This document shows positions 18,610 through 26,699 of a stretch of 64,000 nucleotides of DNA, in pieces. How positions within the stretch are numbered: position 1 is the first letter of the stretch; every line of letters starts with the position of its first letter. The notes beneath the pieces are model-generated. The model made no database searches. It was not told the DNA's origin and saw nothing but the letters and a program-made list of their open reading frames with translations. This stretch comes from JBMOMT01 sp049324835 (GTDB lineage Bacteria; Chloroflexota; Anaerolineae; CAYNKW01), in contig JBMOMT010000036.1 of assembly GCA_049324835.1 (NCBI GenBank), positions 1-64,000 on the forward strand, in the 5' to 3' direction. A program made the position numbers and the translations under genes.

Positions 18610-19778
18610 AGACGTTGCAGATGTTTCGGGGAGCCGCCTTGTGTGTGCTGCTGGTGTGTGTGGTGACGGCCTGCGGCTCGACGTCGCAGCCGACACCCCC
18701 GGCAACATCCCCCACCAGGGTGATCCAGTCGCCCCCAACCGCCACGGTTTCCATGGCCGCTCCCGCAGCGGTCCAGCCGGCGGGTGATAGTGATGTCGCC
18801 GTGCCAGTGGCCGAGATCACCCTGCCCGGCGAGGGCATCGATCTCGCAGTGGCAGAAGACGCGATCTGGGTTCTGCTCAAGGGCAACCAGATCAGCCGCA
18901 TAGACCCGGCCACGCATCAAATTGTTGCCACCATCCCCATCCAACTCACCGGACCGAATCCGGCGGTGGCAGAGATAGGCGCTCTGACAGTGGGTGAGGG
19001 CGCTGTCTGGCTCGCTGCGACCAACGAAATAATCCGGCTCGACCCTGCCACAGGTGAGACGACGCACAGGATCATTCCACCGCAAGGCGAGGAGCTAAAG
19101 CGTGATGTATGCTGGGACTACCAAACCATCACTGTTGGTGAGGGAGCCGTCTGGGTTGGTTGCCACGAGGGATGGGTAATACGCCTCGATCCAGCGACGA
19201 ACGACATCACGGCTGCGATCGCTGTGCTGCACGAGTATATCAGCATGAGCCGGGGGGCGGCCTCTGCCAGGCATCTTGCGCTCGCGGTCGAGAATGGGGT
19301 TGTCTGGGCGGCTTATCCGCATCTCAATACGATCATACGCATCGATCCTGCGACCAACCAGGTTGTGGCCCAGTTGGACCTGGAACAGGCCGGCTGGTTT
19401 CTTGCCTGTTACTCTCCTGACTGCCTGGCTGTCACCGAGAACGCCGTCTGGGCGCAGGTCGCGGAAGACAAGTGGGCTCGAGGCCAACAACTGTTACGCA
19501 TCGATCCCGGAACGAACCAGATCGTCGGCTCGATACTCGACCAGGAACCCGTTCCGATCGGAGTCGTCGTGGATGAGGCGGTCTTGTGGGTCAATCGCCA
19601 GGAAGACATCCTGCGGCTGGATCCGTTTACCAGCCGAACAACAGGCCAGGTCGTCGTCTCTTCCTGGAAGTCGTCCCTCCGCCACCTCTGCGGCGCACTG
19701 GCCGTTGGGGCAGACAGCCTGTGGTGTCTTGCCGAAATTGTCGGTAACCCGCTTTACTGCTACGATTTACCACGATGA
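18606..19778 (+). CDS. lipoprotein with Vgb/streptogramin-lyase-like beta-propeller
   Basis: 390 residues. A lipoprotein signal ends in VVTAC, so lipidation of the Cys near residue 22 is likely. A short Pro/Thr linker follows. The body has about five blades with the IRIDPAT.QIVA.I pattern and AVWVA/AVWLA strands, typical of Vgb or NHL-like propellers without an obvious active site. Several Cys pairs (for example CWDYQT..VGCHEG) may form disulfides. It overlaps the preceding small gene by 4 bases and precedes a second propeller gene by 28 bases. It is probably an extracytoplasmic binding protein. Confidence 0.82.
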   Translation: MKTLQMFRGAALCVLLVCVVTACGSTSQPTPPATSPTRVIQSPPTATVSMAAPAAVQPAGDSDVAVPVAEITLPGEGIDLAVAEDAIWVLLKGNQISRIDPATHQIVATIPIQLTGPNPAVAEIGALTVGEGAVWLAATNEIIRLDPATGETTHRIIPPQGEELKRDVCWDYQTITVGEGAVWVGCHEGWVIRLDPATNDITAAIAVLHEYISMSRGAASARHLALAVENGVVWAAYPHLNTIIRIDPATNQVVAQLDLEQAGWFLACYSPDCLAVTENAVWAQVAEDKWARGQQLLRIDPGTNQIVGSILDQEPVPIGVVVDEAVLWVNRQEDILRLDPFTSRTTGQVVVSSWKSSLRHLCGALAVGADSLWCLAEIVGNPLYCYDLPR

Positions 19779-19806
19779 CGATGAACGGCGCAAAGGAGCA
19801 TACGCC

Positions 19807-21036
19807 ATGAAGGCCAAAACAAGCCTATCGGCTCGATCCTGTGGTTGTATTCTGCTGCTGGCGGCCCTCGTGCTGCTGGTGCCGGCGGGGCTGGTGTACC
19901 TGCTGAACCCCTTTGGCGCTGACGGGCTGGACCCGGAAAGCGGCACGATCTATTTCGTGACGAGCCATTCCCGGCGGGATGGCGTCACCTGGAGCCTTGG
20001 CGCGATCGACGGTGGAAACCGGCAACCCAGGACCGTGTGGGAAACAGACAACCGAATAGAGTCGATAGCCTGGTCGCCGGATCGAACGCGATTGGCGCTG
20101 GCTATGTATGACGGCGCCGGTACCTGGATCTATCTGCTCGATATCCAGGCGGCGACGCAGGGCGACGGATCGGCGCTGCGCCGCATCAGCCCGCCGGCCG
20201 AGGGACTCCAGACTCCGATAGCCGACGCAGACCCCGCCTGGTCGCCCGACGGGTCACGGATCGCCTTCGCCTCGAAGCGCAGCCAGGACAGCGCCAGCGC
20301 CATCTTGGTCATGAATGCCGACGGTTCGAATCTGCGGCGGGTATCCTTCGAGCCGGGGTGGAGCCAGATGTGTACGTCCCACATCGTGCCCAATTGCCTG
20401 CAGACGCTCTTTGGAGGGGATACACGCCCGGCCTGGTCGCCCGACGGCTCACAGATCGCCTACGTTGGCGAGCGCCGCGGCGACGATCGTCTGCGCCAGG
20501 ATGGCAGTGTCAAAGATGGTGGGATCTGGTCCGAGGTGCACGTGGTGAACGCCGACGGTTCAGAGGATCGCGCCCTGGTCGCCGTCGAACCCGGGATCGG
20601 CGGGCCGCTTCTCTGGACGCCAGACGGCAGGCGCATCCTTTTCTCCGAAACTGGAAGAATCGGGTTGTTCGCCATCGACCTCAACGGCTCAAACAGCACG
20701 CTCTTTGTGGACAATGTCTATGGCAGCGCGCCCCGCTGGTCTCCCGACGGGCAATACCTGGCCTTCGAAGGCAACCACAGTTCGATCTATCTGGTCAAGG
20801 CCGATGGCTCTGACAAAAAGGCGCTGCCGGGTTGCGTCTCCCCCACGGTGAATGACTGTGTCCTGCCAACCTGGTCGGCCGACGGGCAACACATCGTCTA
20901 CTGGAAACAATACACCTCCGAAAGCGGCGAGGACCTCCTGGAGGCGATTACCCTCCAGGATTCGGACAGAACCAGGGTGCTTTGTGCATCCGCATGGGGG
21001 AACGGCCCGCTGCTGTGGCTGGGTTGGGCGCCATAG
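19807..21036 (+). CDS. membrane-anchored TolB/PD40-type beta-propeller
   Basis: About 409 residues. One N-terminal hydrophobic segment (about residues 13-33) is followed by a propeller with repeated WSPDG(S/T)RIAF and NADGS(N/E) motifs, as in TolB and the DPP-IV-type propeller. No hydrolase domain follows, so it is a binding or sensing module. ATG 19807 is 8 bases from AAGGAG. The frame is open far upstream but overlaps the preceding gene there. It is likely in one transcript with 18382-19778 and the DUF1963 gene (gap 34). Confidence 0.82.
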   Translation: MKAKTSLSARSCGCILLLAALVLLVPAGLVYLLNPFGADGLDPESGTIYFVTSHSRRDGVTWSLGAIDGGNRQPRTVWETDNRIESIAWSPDRTRLALAMYDGAGTWIYLLDIQAATQGDGSALRRISPPAEGLQTPIADADPAWSPDGSRIAFASKRSQDSASAILVMNADGSNLRRVSFEPGWSQMCTSHIVPNCLQTLFGGDTRPAWSPDGSQIAYVGERRGDDRLRQDGSVKDGGIWSEVHVVNADGSEDRALVAVEPGIGGPLLWTPDGRRILFSETGRIGLFAIDLNGSNSTLFVDNVYGSAPRWSPDGQYLAFEGNHSSIYLVKADGSDKKALPGCVSPTVNDCVLPTWSADGQHIVYWKQYTSESGEDLLEAITLQDSDRTRVLCASAWGNGPLLWLGWAP

Positions 21037-21070
21037 TTCCGGGAAGCGTGAAACCGGAGGAGGGGTTCTG

Positions 21071-22009
21071 ATGGCTACACTTTTTGGCGACGAACTGTGG
21101 CGGCGGGCGGTGGAAGCTGCCGGCCTGACCGAGCACTCGGAGCTACTGCGCGCCGAGGCGCGGCCCTGTTTCTGGCTCGACGGGCCGGTCCGGGATCGGT
21201 ACCGGAAGGTGGGCCATTCGCGCCTCGGCGGCGATCCAGATCTGCCGCGTGGCTTCGACTGGCCCGTGACCGGTGATGGGCCCATGACCTTCCTGGCCCA
21301 GATCAACCTGGCCCAGTTGCAGCCCGCGCACGTGCCGGAGCTGCCCGGCCAGGGCTGGCTCTATTTTTTTCTCGGCTCGGAACGAGCCGAATACGATCTG
21401 TCCCACCGGGTGCTGTACTACGACGGGTCGGCAGCGCAGCTCGTCCGCACGCGGCCGCCCAAGAGGGCAATACCCATCGACCCCAGGCGCCAGTTTGTGG
21501 CCTACAAGGTCGAGCTCTACCCCATATTCACTCTGTCGCCCGAATCGCCGGTCTGGGAGGAGCTTGGCGTCGAGAATCCTCCCTGGTACCTGGTCACCGA
21601 AGGCGCCACCCAGTTGGGCGGGCATGCGGTCACCTGGGCCGGCGACCCGGCAGACAACGCCTACCTGTCCAGGAATGGCTTTGGCCCTCTCGTCGGCCTG
21701 GCGACCGAATCGCCGGCCTGGCTCGATCGCACCGAAGAGCGATTGCGGCGCGGGCTGGAGCAAACGCAGGCCGCCGGGCAGAGCAGCCAACGCCTGGACG
21801 AATCCCTGGCGGCCCTGCGACGGTACCGCCCCGATCTCGAGCGGCACCGGCGCGGGGTGGCCGAATGGCGGTTGCTGTTCATCCTGGCTTCAGACGAGGA
21901 GATGGGCATGAACTGGGGTGATATGGGCCTGCTCCAATTCCTGATCCACGAGCAGGATTTGCAGGCTTGCCGCTTCGACAACACCTACTGCGAGCTAACG
22001 ACGAGCTGA
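21071..22009 (+). CDS. DUF1963 (YwqG-like) protein
   Basis: 312 residues. Hallmarks of DUF1963 are present: SRLGGDPDLPRGFDWP near the N-terminus, MTFLAQINLAQL, GWLYFFLG, then a late LLFILASDEEMGMNWGDMGLLQFLI. These proteins are cytoplasmic and of unknown role in most bacteria. A strong GGAGGAGG site precedes the ATG. The gene follows the propeller gene closely and is part of the island. Confidence 0.82.
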   Translation: MATLFGDELWRRAVEAAGLTEHSELLRAEARPCFWLDGPVRDRYRKVGHSRLGGDPDLPRGFDWPVTGDGPMTFLAQINLAQLQPAHVPELPGQGWLYFFLGSERAEYDLSHRVLYYDGSAAQLVRTRPPKRAIPIDPRRQFVAYKVELYPIFTLSPESPVWEELGVENPPWYLVTEGATQLGGHAVTWAGDPADNAYLSRNGFGPLVGLATESPAWLDRTEERLRRGLEQTQAAGQSSQRLDESLAALRRYRPDLERHRRGVAEWRLLFILASDEEMGMNWGDMGLLQFLIHEQDLQACRFDNTYCELTTS

Positions 22010-22132
22010 TCGGCCCATAGGCGTACAAAGACGTTGAGCCGGAGAAGACCAACCGAGAGGTATGTGTGCTGCAAAGGGATCACCAGCGGCTGAACGACCC
22101 TTTGGTGCGGCCGCATCCTTCAGGCCCCAACT

Positions 22133-22161
22133 TTGACGAGGCGATTTTGTTGTGCTACAAT
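22133..22161 (+). promoter_or_regulatory. promoter of the BtrH-like gene
   Basis: TTGACG (22133-22138), 17 bases, TACAAT (22156-22161), 84 bases before ATG 22246. Confidence 0.65.
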
Positions 22162-22245
22162 GCGCAGGCGAATGGCTATCGCAGCCAGACCGTGGAGTGA
22201 AGCCAAGTTTGCCACTTTCCAGGAATTACGCGAAGGAGCTTCAGC

Positions 22246-23262
22246 ATGGGACAGATATTGACCATTCCCCATCGTTTGAAAGACGGGCTGTGCCCCGTCA
22301 ACGGCATCCGCGATCTGGTTCACTGGCGCGCCGGTCGAGACTGGGCCAACGAGTTCCTGTGGGGGCTGGGGCAGGGCGGCGGCTTTGCCTATTTGCGGAT
22401 CAACCCGGCCGACCCGCCGCGCCAGGTGTATTGGGGCACGGCGACGCCTCGCCAGCACCGTTACCTGGCGGAGCTTTTCGGCGCCGGTTTCACCGAGAGT
22501 GAGAACCGCGCGTTCAAGTCTTCCTGGCTCAAGGCGCGCGAGGCCGTCGATGCCGGCACGCCACCCGTGCTGGGGCCGTTGGACATGTTCCACCTGCCTT
22601 TCTACCAGGATCTTTATCACAAACGGCACATCCCGATCCATTACCTGCTGTTGGTCGGTTACGACGATGAACACGCCTACGTGCACGACACCGGCCAGGA
22701 GGAGGTCCAGGCGCTCCCGCTGGACGAGCTGCGCCAGGCCTGGGATGTGAACGTGCCGGGCCTGGGCAAACGAAACCGGTGGGTGGTTTTGGATGTTCCG
22801 CAGAACCTGCCGCCGACCGGCGCGCTGATCCGCAAGTCCATTGCCGACGAGTGCCAGACGATGCTCCATCCCCCGGTCAGCATGGTGGGCATTCCGGCGA
22901 TGAAAAAGGTGGCGCGTGAGATGGCCGGCTGGCCGGAAGAGCTGGGAGAGGACAAGGCGGCCAGGTGTCTGCGTCAGGTGCGCGAGTACCTGAACTCGCC
23001 GCCCGACGTGGAGGGCCATCACCTCACCGCCGGGCGAGACTTGTATGTCGCCTTTCTGCAACAGGCCGGCGTCATGGCCGGCCTGGATTTTTCTGCGGCC
23101 ATCCGTTGGCTGGGCGAATCGCTGGCGATCATCCCCGAGATCGCCGGGGCCATCGGTCGGGGCGATCTGGCGCAAGCCGCGGCCGGCTTTGGGCGCATCG
23201 CAGAGAGGGAAGCAGCGGCCTTTGACGAGCTGAGCAGGATCGTCGGCTCAGCAAACCCATAA
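22246..23262 (+). CDS. BtrH-like protein (BtrH N-terminal domain plus DUF4872)
   Basis: 338 residues. The N-terminal half resembles the butirosin biosynthesis protein BtrH family: a conserved Cys in LCPVNGIRDLVHW, which may be nucleophilic, then HYLLLVGYDDEHAYVHDTGQEE with the His/Asp expected for a papain-like fold. The C-terminal half resembles DUF4872 (GIPAMKKVAREMAGWP). In butirosin biosynthesis BtrH transfers a gamma-glutamyl-aminoacyl group from a carrier protein. No carrier protein or other pathway gene is nearby, so this one is an isolated family member. AAGGAG precedes the ATG. The stop is two bases from the right island repeat. Confidence 0.8.
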   Translation: MGQILTIPHRLKDGLCPVNGIRDLVHWRAGRDWANEFLWGLGQGGGFAYLRINPADPPRQVYWGTATPRQHRYLAELFGAGFTESENRAFKSSWLKAREAVDAGTPPVLGPLDMFHLPFYQDLYHKRHIPIHYLLLVGYDDEHAYVHDTGQEEVQALPLDELRQAWDVNVPGLGKRNRWVVLDVPQNLPPTGALIRKSIADECQTMLHPPVSMVGIPAMKKVAREMAGWPEELGEDKAARCLRQVREYLNSPPDVEGHHLTAGRDLYVAFLQQAGVMAGLDFSAAIRWLGESLAIIPEIAGAIGRGDLAQAAAGFGRIAEREAAAFDELSRIVGSANP

Positions 23263-23263
23263 C

Positions 23264-23416
23264 GAGCTGAGACAGGGGGGCGTAGCGCTCTCGTCCGTGG
23301 GGCGTAAAAAAGCGAGGCTCCGGCAGTCAGCGGAGCCTCGCTCGTTTATTGGCTTAACGCATGGTCAGGGCCATGACGGCCTTTTCCACGTGCAGGCGGT
23401 TCTCGGCTTCGTCGAA
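23264..23416. repeat. right direct repeat of the 10-kb island
   Basis: It aligns with 12891-13039. It starts with the remnant of the cyclase gene's last codons (GAGCTGAGACAGG…CGTAG), directly after the BtrH-like gene, and runs through the terminator into the intact carbamoyltransferase 3' end. Confidence 0.88.
23306..23342 (-). terminator. intrinsic terminator of the carbamoyltransferase operon
   Basis: A 12-bp stem (23311-23322 with 23331-23342) is followed on the minus strand by a T run, visible as AAAAAA at 23306-23311. It is the same hairpin as at 12935. Confidence 0.85.
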
Positions 23417-24424
23417 CGCCGCCGAGAGCCAGGGACGCTCTTTGGAGCGCTCGGTGTTGTCGATGACCTCGTCGGTGACTTCAAAGCCCCGGTCGCAGGG
23501 CAGGCAGTGCAGGTAGATGCTGTTGGGATCGGTGAGGCGCATCATGTCGGCGTCGCAGATCCAGTCTTTGTTGGCGTCAAAGATGGCCTGCGTTTTGCGC
23601 GGATCGTTCTCGCCCACCGGCGGCTGAAAGATGGGCGTGGCGCACCAGGCTTTGGGGTAAACCACGTGGGCGCCGTCGAAGGCTTCCTTCATGTCGTGGC
23701 TGATCTCAAAGGCGCTGCCGTTCATTTGAGCGTAACCCCGGCATGCTCCCAGCACCTCGTCGTCCAGCTCCATGCCTTTGGGATGGGCCAGCACCACGTC
23801 GCAGCCCATCATGGCGGCGGCGATGATGGCGCTCTGCGGCACGGCGCGGGGCTTGTGGACGCTGGGTGAGTAGGCCCAGCTCATGACAAACTTGACGCCC
23901 CTGAACGCGCCGAATTTTTCCTTGACGGTGAGAATATCGGCCAGGGCCTGGAAGGGGTGGTATTTGTCGTCTTCCATGTTGAGCACCGGGATGTCCGACC
24001 AGTAGGCAAAGTTGCGGATCAGCTCGTGCGCCGCGCCGTAGGCCCAGTCCACCGGGTCGCCGTAACAGCGGATGGCGATGCCGTCGCCCATACGGGCCAG
24101 GACGCGGGCCACGTCAGAGACGCGCTCGGTGGAATAAGCCACCTCTTTGCCGGGCAGGGCGGGGGTGTAAATCTTGCCAGGGTCCAAAAAATGGGCGTGC
24201 CCGCCGAGCTGGGTCATGCCGGCCTCAAAGCTGTTGCGCGTGCGTAGACTCTGGTTGTAGAAAATCATGAACAGCGTTTTGGCGGTCAGAAAATGATTAT
24301 GCAGCTCGCCGGTGGCGTAGCGTCGCTTTAGATCCAGCGACACGTCCAGGATCGTTTCGATCTCTTCTTTGGTCCACTCGAGCAGGGTGAGAAAATCTTT
24401 GCCCTTAAAAGTTTCTGTTTTCAT
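23354..24424 (-). CDS. ornithine/acylornithine-type carbamoyltransferase
   Basis: 356 residues. The carbamoyl-phosphate site is SLRTRNSFEAG, the form seen in N-acyl-ornithine carbamoyltransferases, in place of STRTR. HPFQALADILT is the conserved HPxQ motif, and the C-terminal motif is HCLPCDRG with a Cys before the Asp. The enzyme transfers a carbamoyl group from carbamoyl phosphate to an amine. The motifs fit the knotted AOTCase/SOTCase/YgeW branch better than classical ArgF, but the substrate cannot be decided. It is the second gene of a GntR-led operon, 35 bases downstream of the regulator, which hints at inducible rather than plain biosynthetic use. Confidence 0.82.
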   Translation of the reverse strand: MKTETFKGKDFLTLLEWTKEEIETILDVSLDLKRRYATGELHNHFLTAKTLFMIFYNQSLRTRNSFEAGMTQLGGHAHFLDPGKIYTPALPGKEVAYSTERVSDVARVLARMGDGIAIRCYGDPVDWAYGAAHELIRNFAYWSDIPVLNMEDDKYHPFQALADILTVKEKFGAFRGVKFVMSWAYSPSVHKPRAVPQSAIIAAAMMGCDVVLAHPKGMELDDEVLGACRGYAQMNGSAFEISHDMKEAFDGAHVVYPKAWCATPIFQPPVGENDPRKTQAIFDANKDWICDADMMRLTDPNSIYLHCLPCDRGFEVTDEVIDNTERSKERPWLSAAFDEAENRLHVEKAVMALTMR

Positions 24425-24459
24425 GGTCTTCTCCTTGTATCTGTCGGATTTGTCTAGGG

Positions 24460-25212
24460 TTAACGTCCGGGCAATATGCGTCGGATCACGTGAAAGTGAA
24501 AATACTGGGCCCCAAAGTAGTTTTGAGAATAATTGACGGTCTCGTTCTCCACCGAATAGATCGTTTCTTCCAGCAGCAACAGAGTATCGGTGGGGGCCAT
24601 GTCCAGACGGGCTGCCAGCGCTTGCCCGGCCTGCGTGGCCACGATGTCGGTCCAGGCATAAGCCAGGTTCAGCCCATCCTGGCTCAGGAGAAAATCCAGC
24701 ACCGAGCCGGTGAAACCGGCCTGCACCTGTTCCAGGCTGGCCACGGCCGTGGGGATCAGGTCGATCATGTAGGCCACAGGCAGGCCATTGGTGGTTTTGG
24801 TGCGCGAGACGGCGATCACAGGCTCGCCGGGGGCGATGCCCAGTTTCGCGGCTTGTTCGACATTGGCCGGATGCTGTTCGATGTCCAGATCGTGGCTTTC
24901 ACAGGTCAGGCCCATGCGCCGCGCCAGCGAGTCGAGGCTTTCCAGCGTTTCCAGGCCACTCTCGATGAGCGGCCTGGTGGCGCGCACAAAGGTGCCCACA
25001 CCCCGCTGCCGGTGAATGAGCCCACGCTCTTCAAAAGAGCGCAAGGTCTCACGCAGCGTGGCCCGCGAGATGCCCAGCATCTGAGCCAGATCGGGTTCCG
25101 GTGGCAGTTGATCGCCAGGGTTGTAGAGATCGCTGGCCAAAAGGTGGGCCAGGGCCTCTTCGGCCCGGATATACAGAGGACGGTTATCCAGTTTGATGGC
25201 CAGATCGGTCAT
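24460..25212 (-). CDS. GntR/HutC-type repressor (UTRA domain)
   Basis: 250 residues. The N-terminal winged helix (about 12-78) shows LLASDLYNPGDQLPPEPDLAQMLGISRATLRETLRSFEERGLIHRQRGVGTFV, abbreviated here as the classic GntR pattern. The C-terminal part (about 95-245) matches the UTRA effector domain with PVIAVSRTKTTNGLPVAYMI. Such repressors release DNA when they bind a metabolite. A perfect 10-bp inverted repeat overlaps the -10 of its own promoter, so autoregulation is expected. It shares the operon with the carbamoyltransferase, so the effector may be a carbamoylation substrate or product. Confidence 0.9.
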   Translation of the reverse strand: MTDLAIKLDNRPLYIRAEEALAHLLASDLYNPGDQLPPEPDLAQMLGISRATLRETLRSFEERGLIHRQRGVGTFVRATRPLIESGLETLESLDSLARRMGLTCESHDLDIEQHPANVEQAAKLGIAPGEPVIAVSRTKTTNGLPVAYMIDLIPTAVASLEQVQAGFTGSVLDFLLSQDGLNLAYAWTDIVATQAGQALAARLDMAPTDTLLLLEETIYSVENETVNYSQNYFGAQYFHFHVIRRILPGR

Positions 25213-25245
25213 GATCCTACCTGGGAGTGTCGATCTATCGTAGGG

Positions 25246-25295
25246 ATATGTCTGACATCAGACATATTATACCACAGCAGTGGTGAGAGCGTCAA
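25246..25295 (-). promoter_or_regulatory. GntR promoter with overlapping operator
   Basis: On the minus strand TTGACG (25295-25290), 18 bases, TATAAT (25271-25266). The palindrome ATATGTCTGA-CA-TCAGACATAT (25246-25267) begins within the -10, so a bound dimer would block RNA polymerase. The GTCTGA..TCAGAC core fits GntR-family operator style. Confidence 0.8.
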
Positions 25296-25309
25296 ATTCT
25301 GGAGGGCCG

Positions 25310-26104
25310 TCAGGGGGTCAATTCGATCAGAACAGCAAAGTGATCCGATGCTGCCTCGGCGGGTGGTAACTGCCAGCGCTGGCAACGGTGTAATCGTGCC
25401 GCCAGGGCAGGCGAGAGAAAGCCGTAGTCGATGCGGGCCTGAGGGGTGTCGGTGGGCCAGGTTTCGCCAGGTCCGTGCCCGGCGGCGGCAAAGGCATCGA
25501 CATAGCCGGCCTGGAGCAGGCGGGGGATAACCTGGCCGCCCCACACCACCTCGCGCCCAGACTTGAGCGCGTCGGGGAGCCGGCTGGCGTCGGAGGGAGC
25601 CAGGGCGTTGAGGTCGCCCAGAATGAGGTGGAGCGGCTCGTCGAAACGGGCGGCCATGTCGAGCAGGCTATCGACCTGGGCCAGGCGCGCGCTTTCGTGA
25701 CGGTGATCCAGGTGGGTGACGTAGACAGTCAGGGGCGGGGTCGAGTTGGTATCGAGCACGGCGCGGAGAAAGCCGCGTCGCTCGCGGCCGGGCAGGTCGA
25801 TGGTCAGATGAGCTTCTGCAGAGAGGAGGGGCAGGCGTGTCAGGAGGGCATTGCCGTAAGGAGCCGGGAAGCCGGCCTGAGGGTAAAAAGAGACCGTTTC
25901 ACCAAAAACATAACGCATGCCCAGGTCGTGAGCCATCCTTTCGAGGAGCGGTGGCCCATCGGATTCTGGAGCGACGGGGTGAAAGACCTCGTTGAGGGCA
26001 ACGATGTCGGCTCCGCTGGCGCGGATCACCTCCGTCACGCGGGCCACGTCCACCTGGCCATCGGCGCCTTCCCAGTGGTGGATGTTGTAGGTCAACAGTT
26101 TCAT
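25310..26104 (-). CDS. endonuclease/exonuclease/phosphatase (EEP) family hydrolase
   Basis: 264 residues. EEP-fold motifs are complete: TYNIHHWEG (metal Asn), ADIVALNEV (metal Glu), VYVTHLDHR (His), LILGDLNA (Asp/Asn), and the terminal SDHFAVLIEL (Asp/His). Members cleave phosphodiesters in nucleic acids, phosphoinositides or sphingomyelin. There is no signal peptide, so the enzyme is cytoplasmic. It is transcribed towards the gntR promoter region and lies downstream of the MITE-bearing repeat. Confidence 0.88.
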   Translation of the reverse strand: MKLLTYNIHHWEGADGQVDVARVTEVIRASGADIVALNEVFHPVAPESDGPPLLERMAHDLGMRYVFGETVSFYPQAGFPAPYGNALLTRLPLLSAEAHLTIDLPGRERRGFLRAVLDTNSTPPLTVYVTHLDHRHESARLAQVDSLLDMAARFDEPLHLILGDLNALAPSDASRLPDALKSGREVVWGGQVIPRLLQAGYVDAFAAAGHGPGETWPTDTPQARIDYGFLSPALAARLHRCQRWQLPPAEAASDHFAVLIELTP

Positions 26105-26153
26105 GTGACAGGTCCTAACTTGGCCCAGCCGGAACCAATCAAGTCATCTCACT

Positions 26154-26416
26154 TCACCACCAAGACACCAAGTCTTTGATCTTTTTCCTCTTTGTTTCTT
26201 TGAGGCTTTGTGGTTAGGTAACCGTTCAGGGGGTCATGCCTTTTTCACCGCAGAGGGCGCGGAGACCGCCGAGAGGGGCGAACTGTCAGAGTTTTGGCCA
26301 GCCTGACAGGGTTTTTCTTTCCGTTTCTCTGCGCTCTCGGCGTTCTCGGCGGTAAAATTGACCCCATCTGAACGGTTACGTGGTTAGTTTTCTCGCCAAG
26401 CGTGCAAGAATTTCAC
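26154..26416 (-). repeat. dispersed repeat B (interrupted copy)
   Basis: The minus strand begins GTGAAATTCTTGCACGCTTG and ends CTTGGTGTCTTGGTGGTGAA, and matches 33340-33429 apart from the inserted MITE (26218-26379) and its target duplication. Without the insert it is about 93 bases long. The CACCAAGACACCAAG core is a type of intergenic repeat seen in many genomes; a short piece also occurs near 59277. Confidence 0.75.
26218..26379. mobile_element. MITE family B (162 bp)
   Basis: The left end GTAACCGTTCAGGGGGTCA and right end TGACCCCATCTGAACGGTTAC are inverted copies with a 2-base gap. A perfect 8-bp direct repeat GTGGTTAG flanks it (26210-26217, 26380-26387). Inside are GC-rich inverted segments (CCGCAGAGGGCGCGG and CTCTGCGCTCTCGGCG). 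It has no coding capacity. The GTAAC terminus and 8-bp duplication are the same as in family A, though the rest of the sequence is unrelated. Confidence 0.9.
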
Positions 26417-26426
26417 TGTTAAGATA

Positions 26427-26687
26427 CTATGTCTTGAGCCAGCGGGCCAGGAACAGCAGCAGGCCGCAGGTCAGGCTGGCCTCTGCCACGTGAACCTGAC
26501 CGATCATGAGCAGGTTCAGCCCCAGCCAGTCTCCCGCCAACTGGCCCAGGGCAAAACCGAGCCAGCCGGCGATCAGGTAGAGGGCCAGATCGCGGGCGCT
26601 GCCACCCTGCCACAGGTTGAACAGCGCAGCCAGCGCGGTGGATATCAGAATCGAAAGAACAAAAGGCGGCAAAAGGAACATGGCCAA
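26427..26687 (-). CDS. small three-helix membrane protein
   Basis: 86 residues, hydrophobic almost throughout, with three predicted membrane helices (about residues 3-24, 33-56 and 62-83). No motif identifies a family. It lies 12 bases downstream of mnmA on the same strand and is probably the last gene of the isc/mnmA transcript. The composition is much more membrane-like than a chance frame would give, which supports a real gene. Confidence 0.65.
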   Translation of the reverse strand: MAMFLLPPFVLSILISTALAALFNLWQGGSARDLALYLIAGWLGFALGQLAGDWLGLNLLMIGQVHVAEASLTCGLLLFLARWLKT

Positions 26688-26699
26688 TCAGCGAATGGG

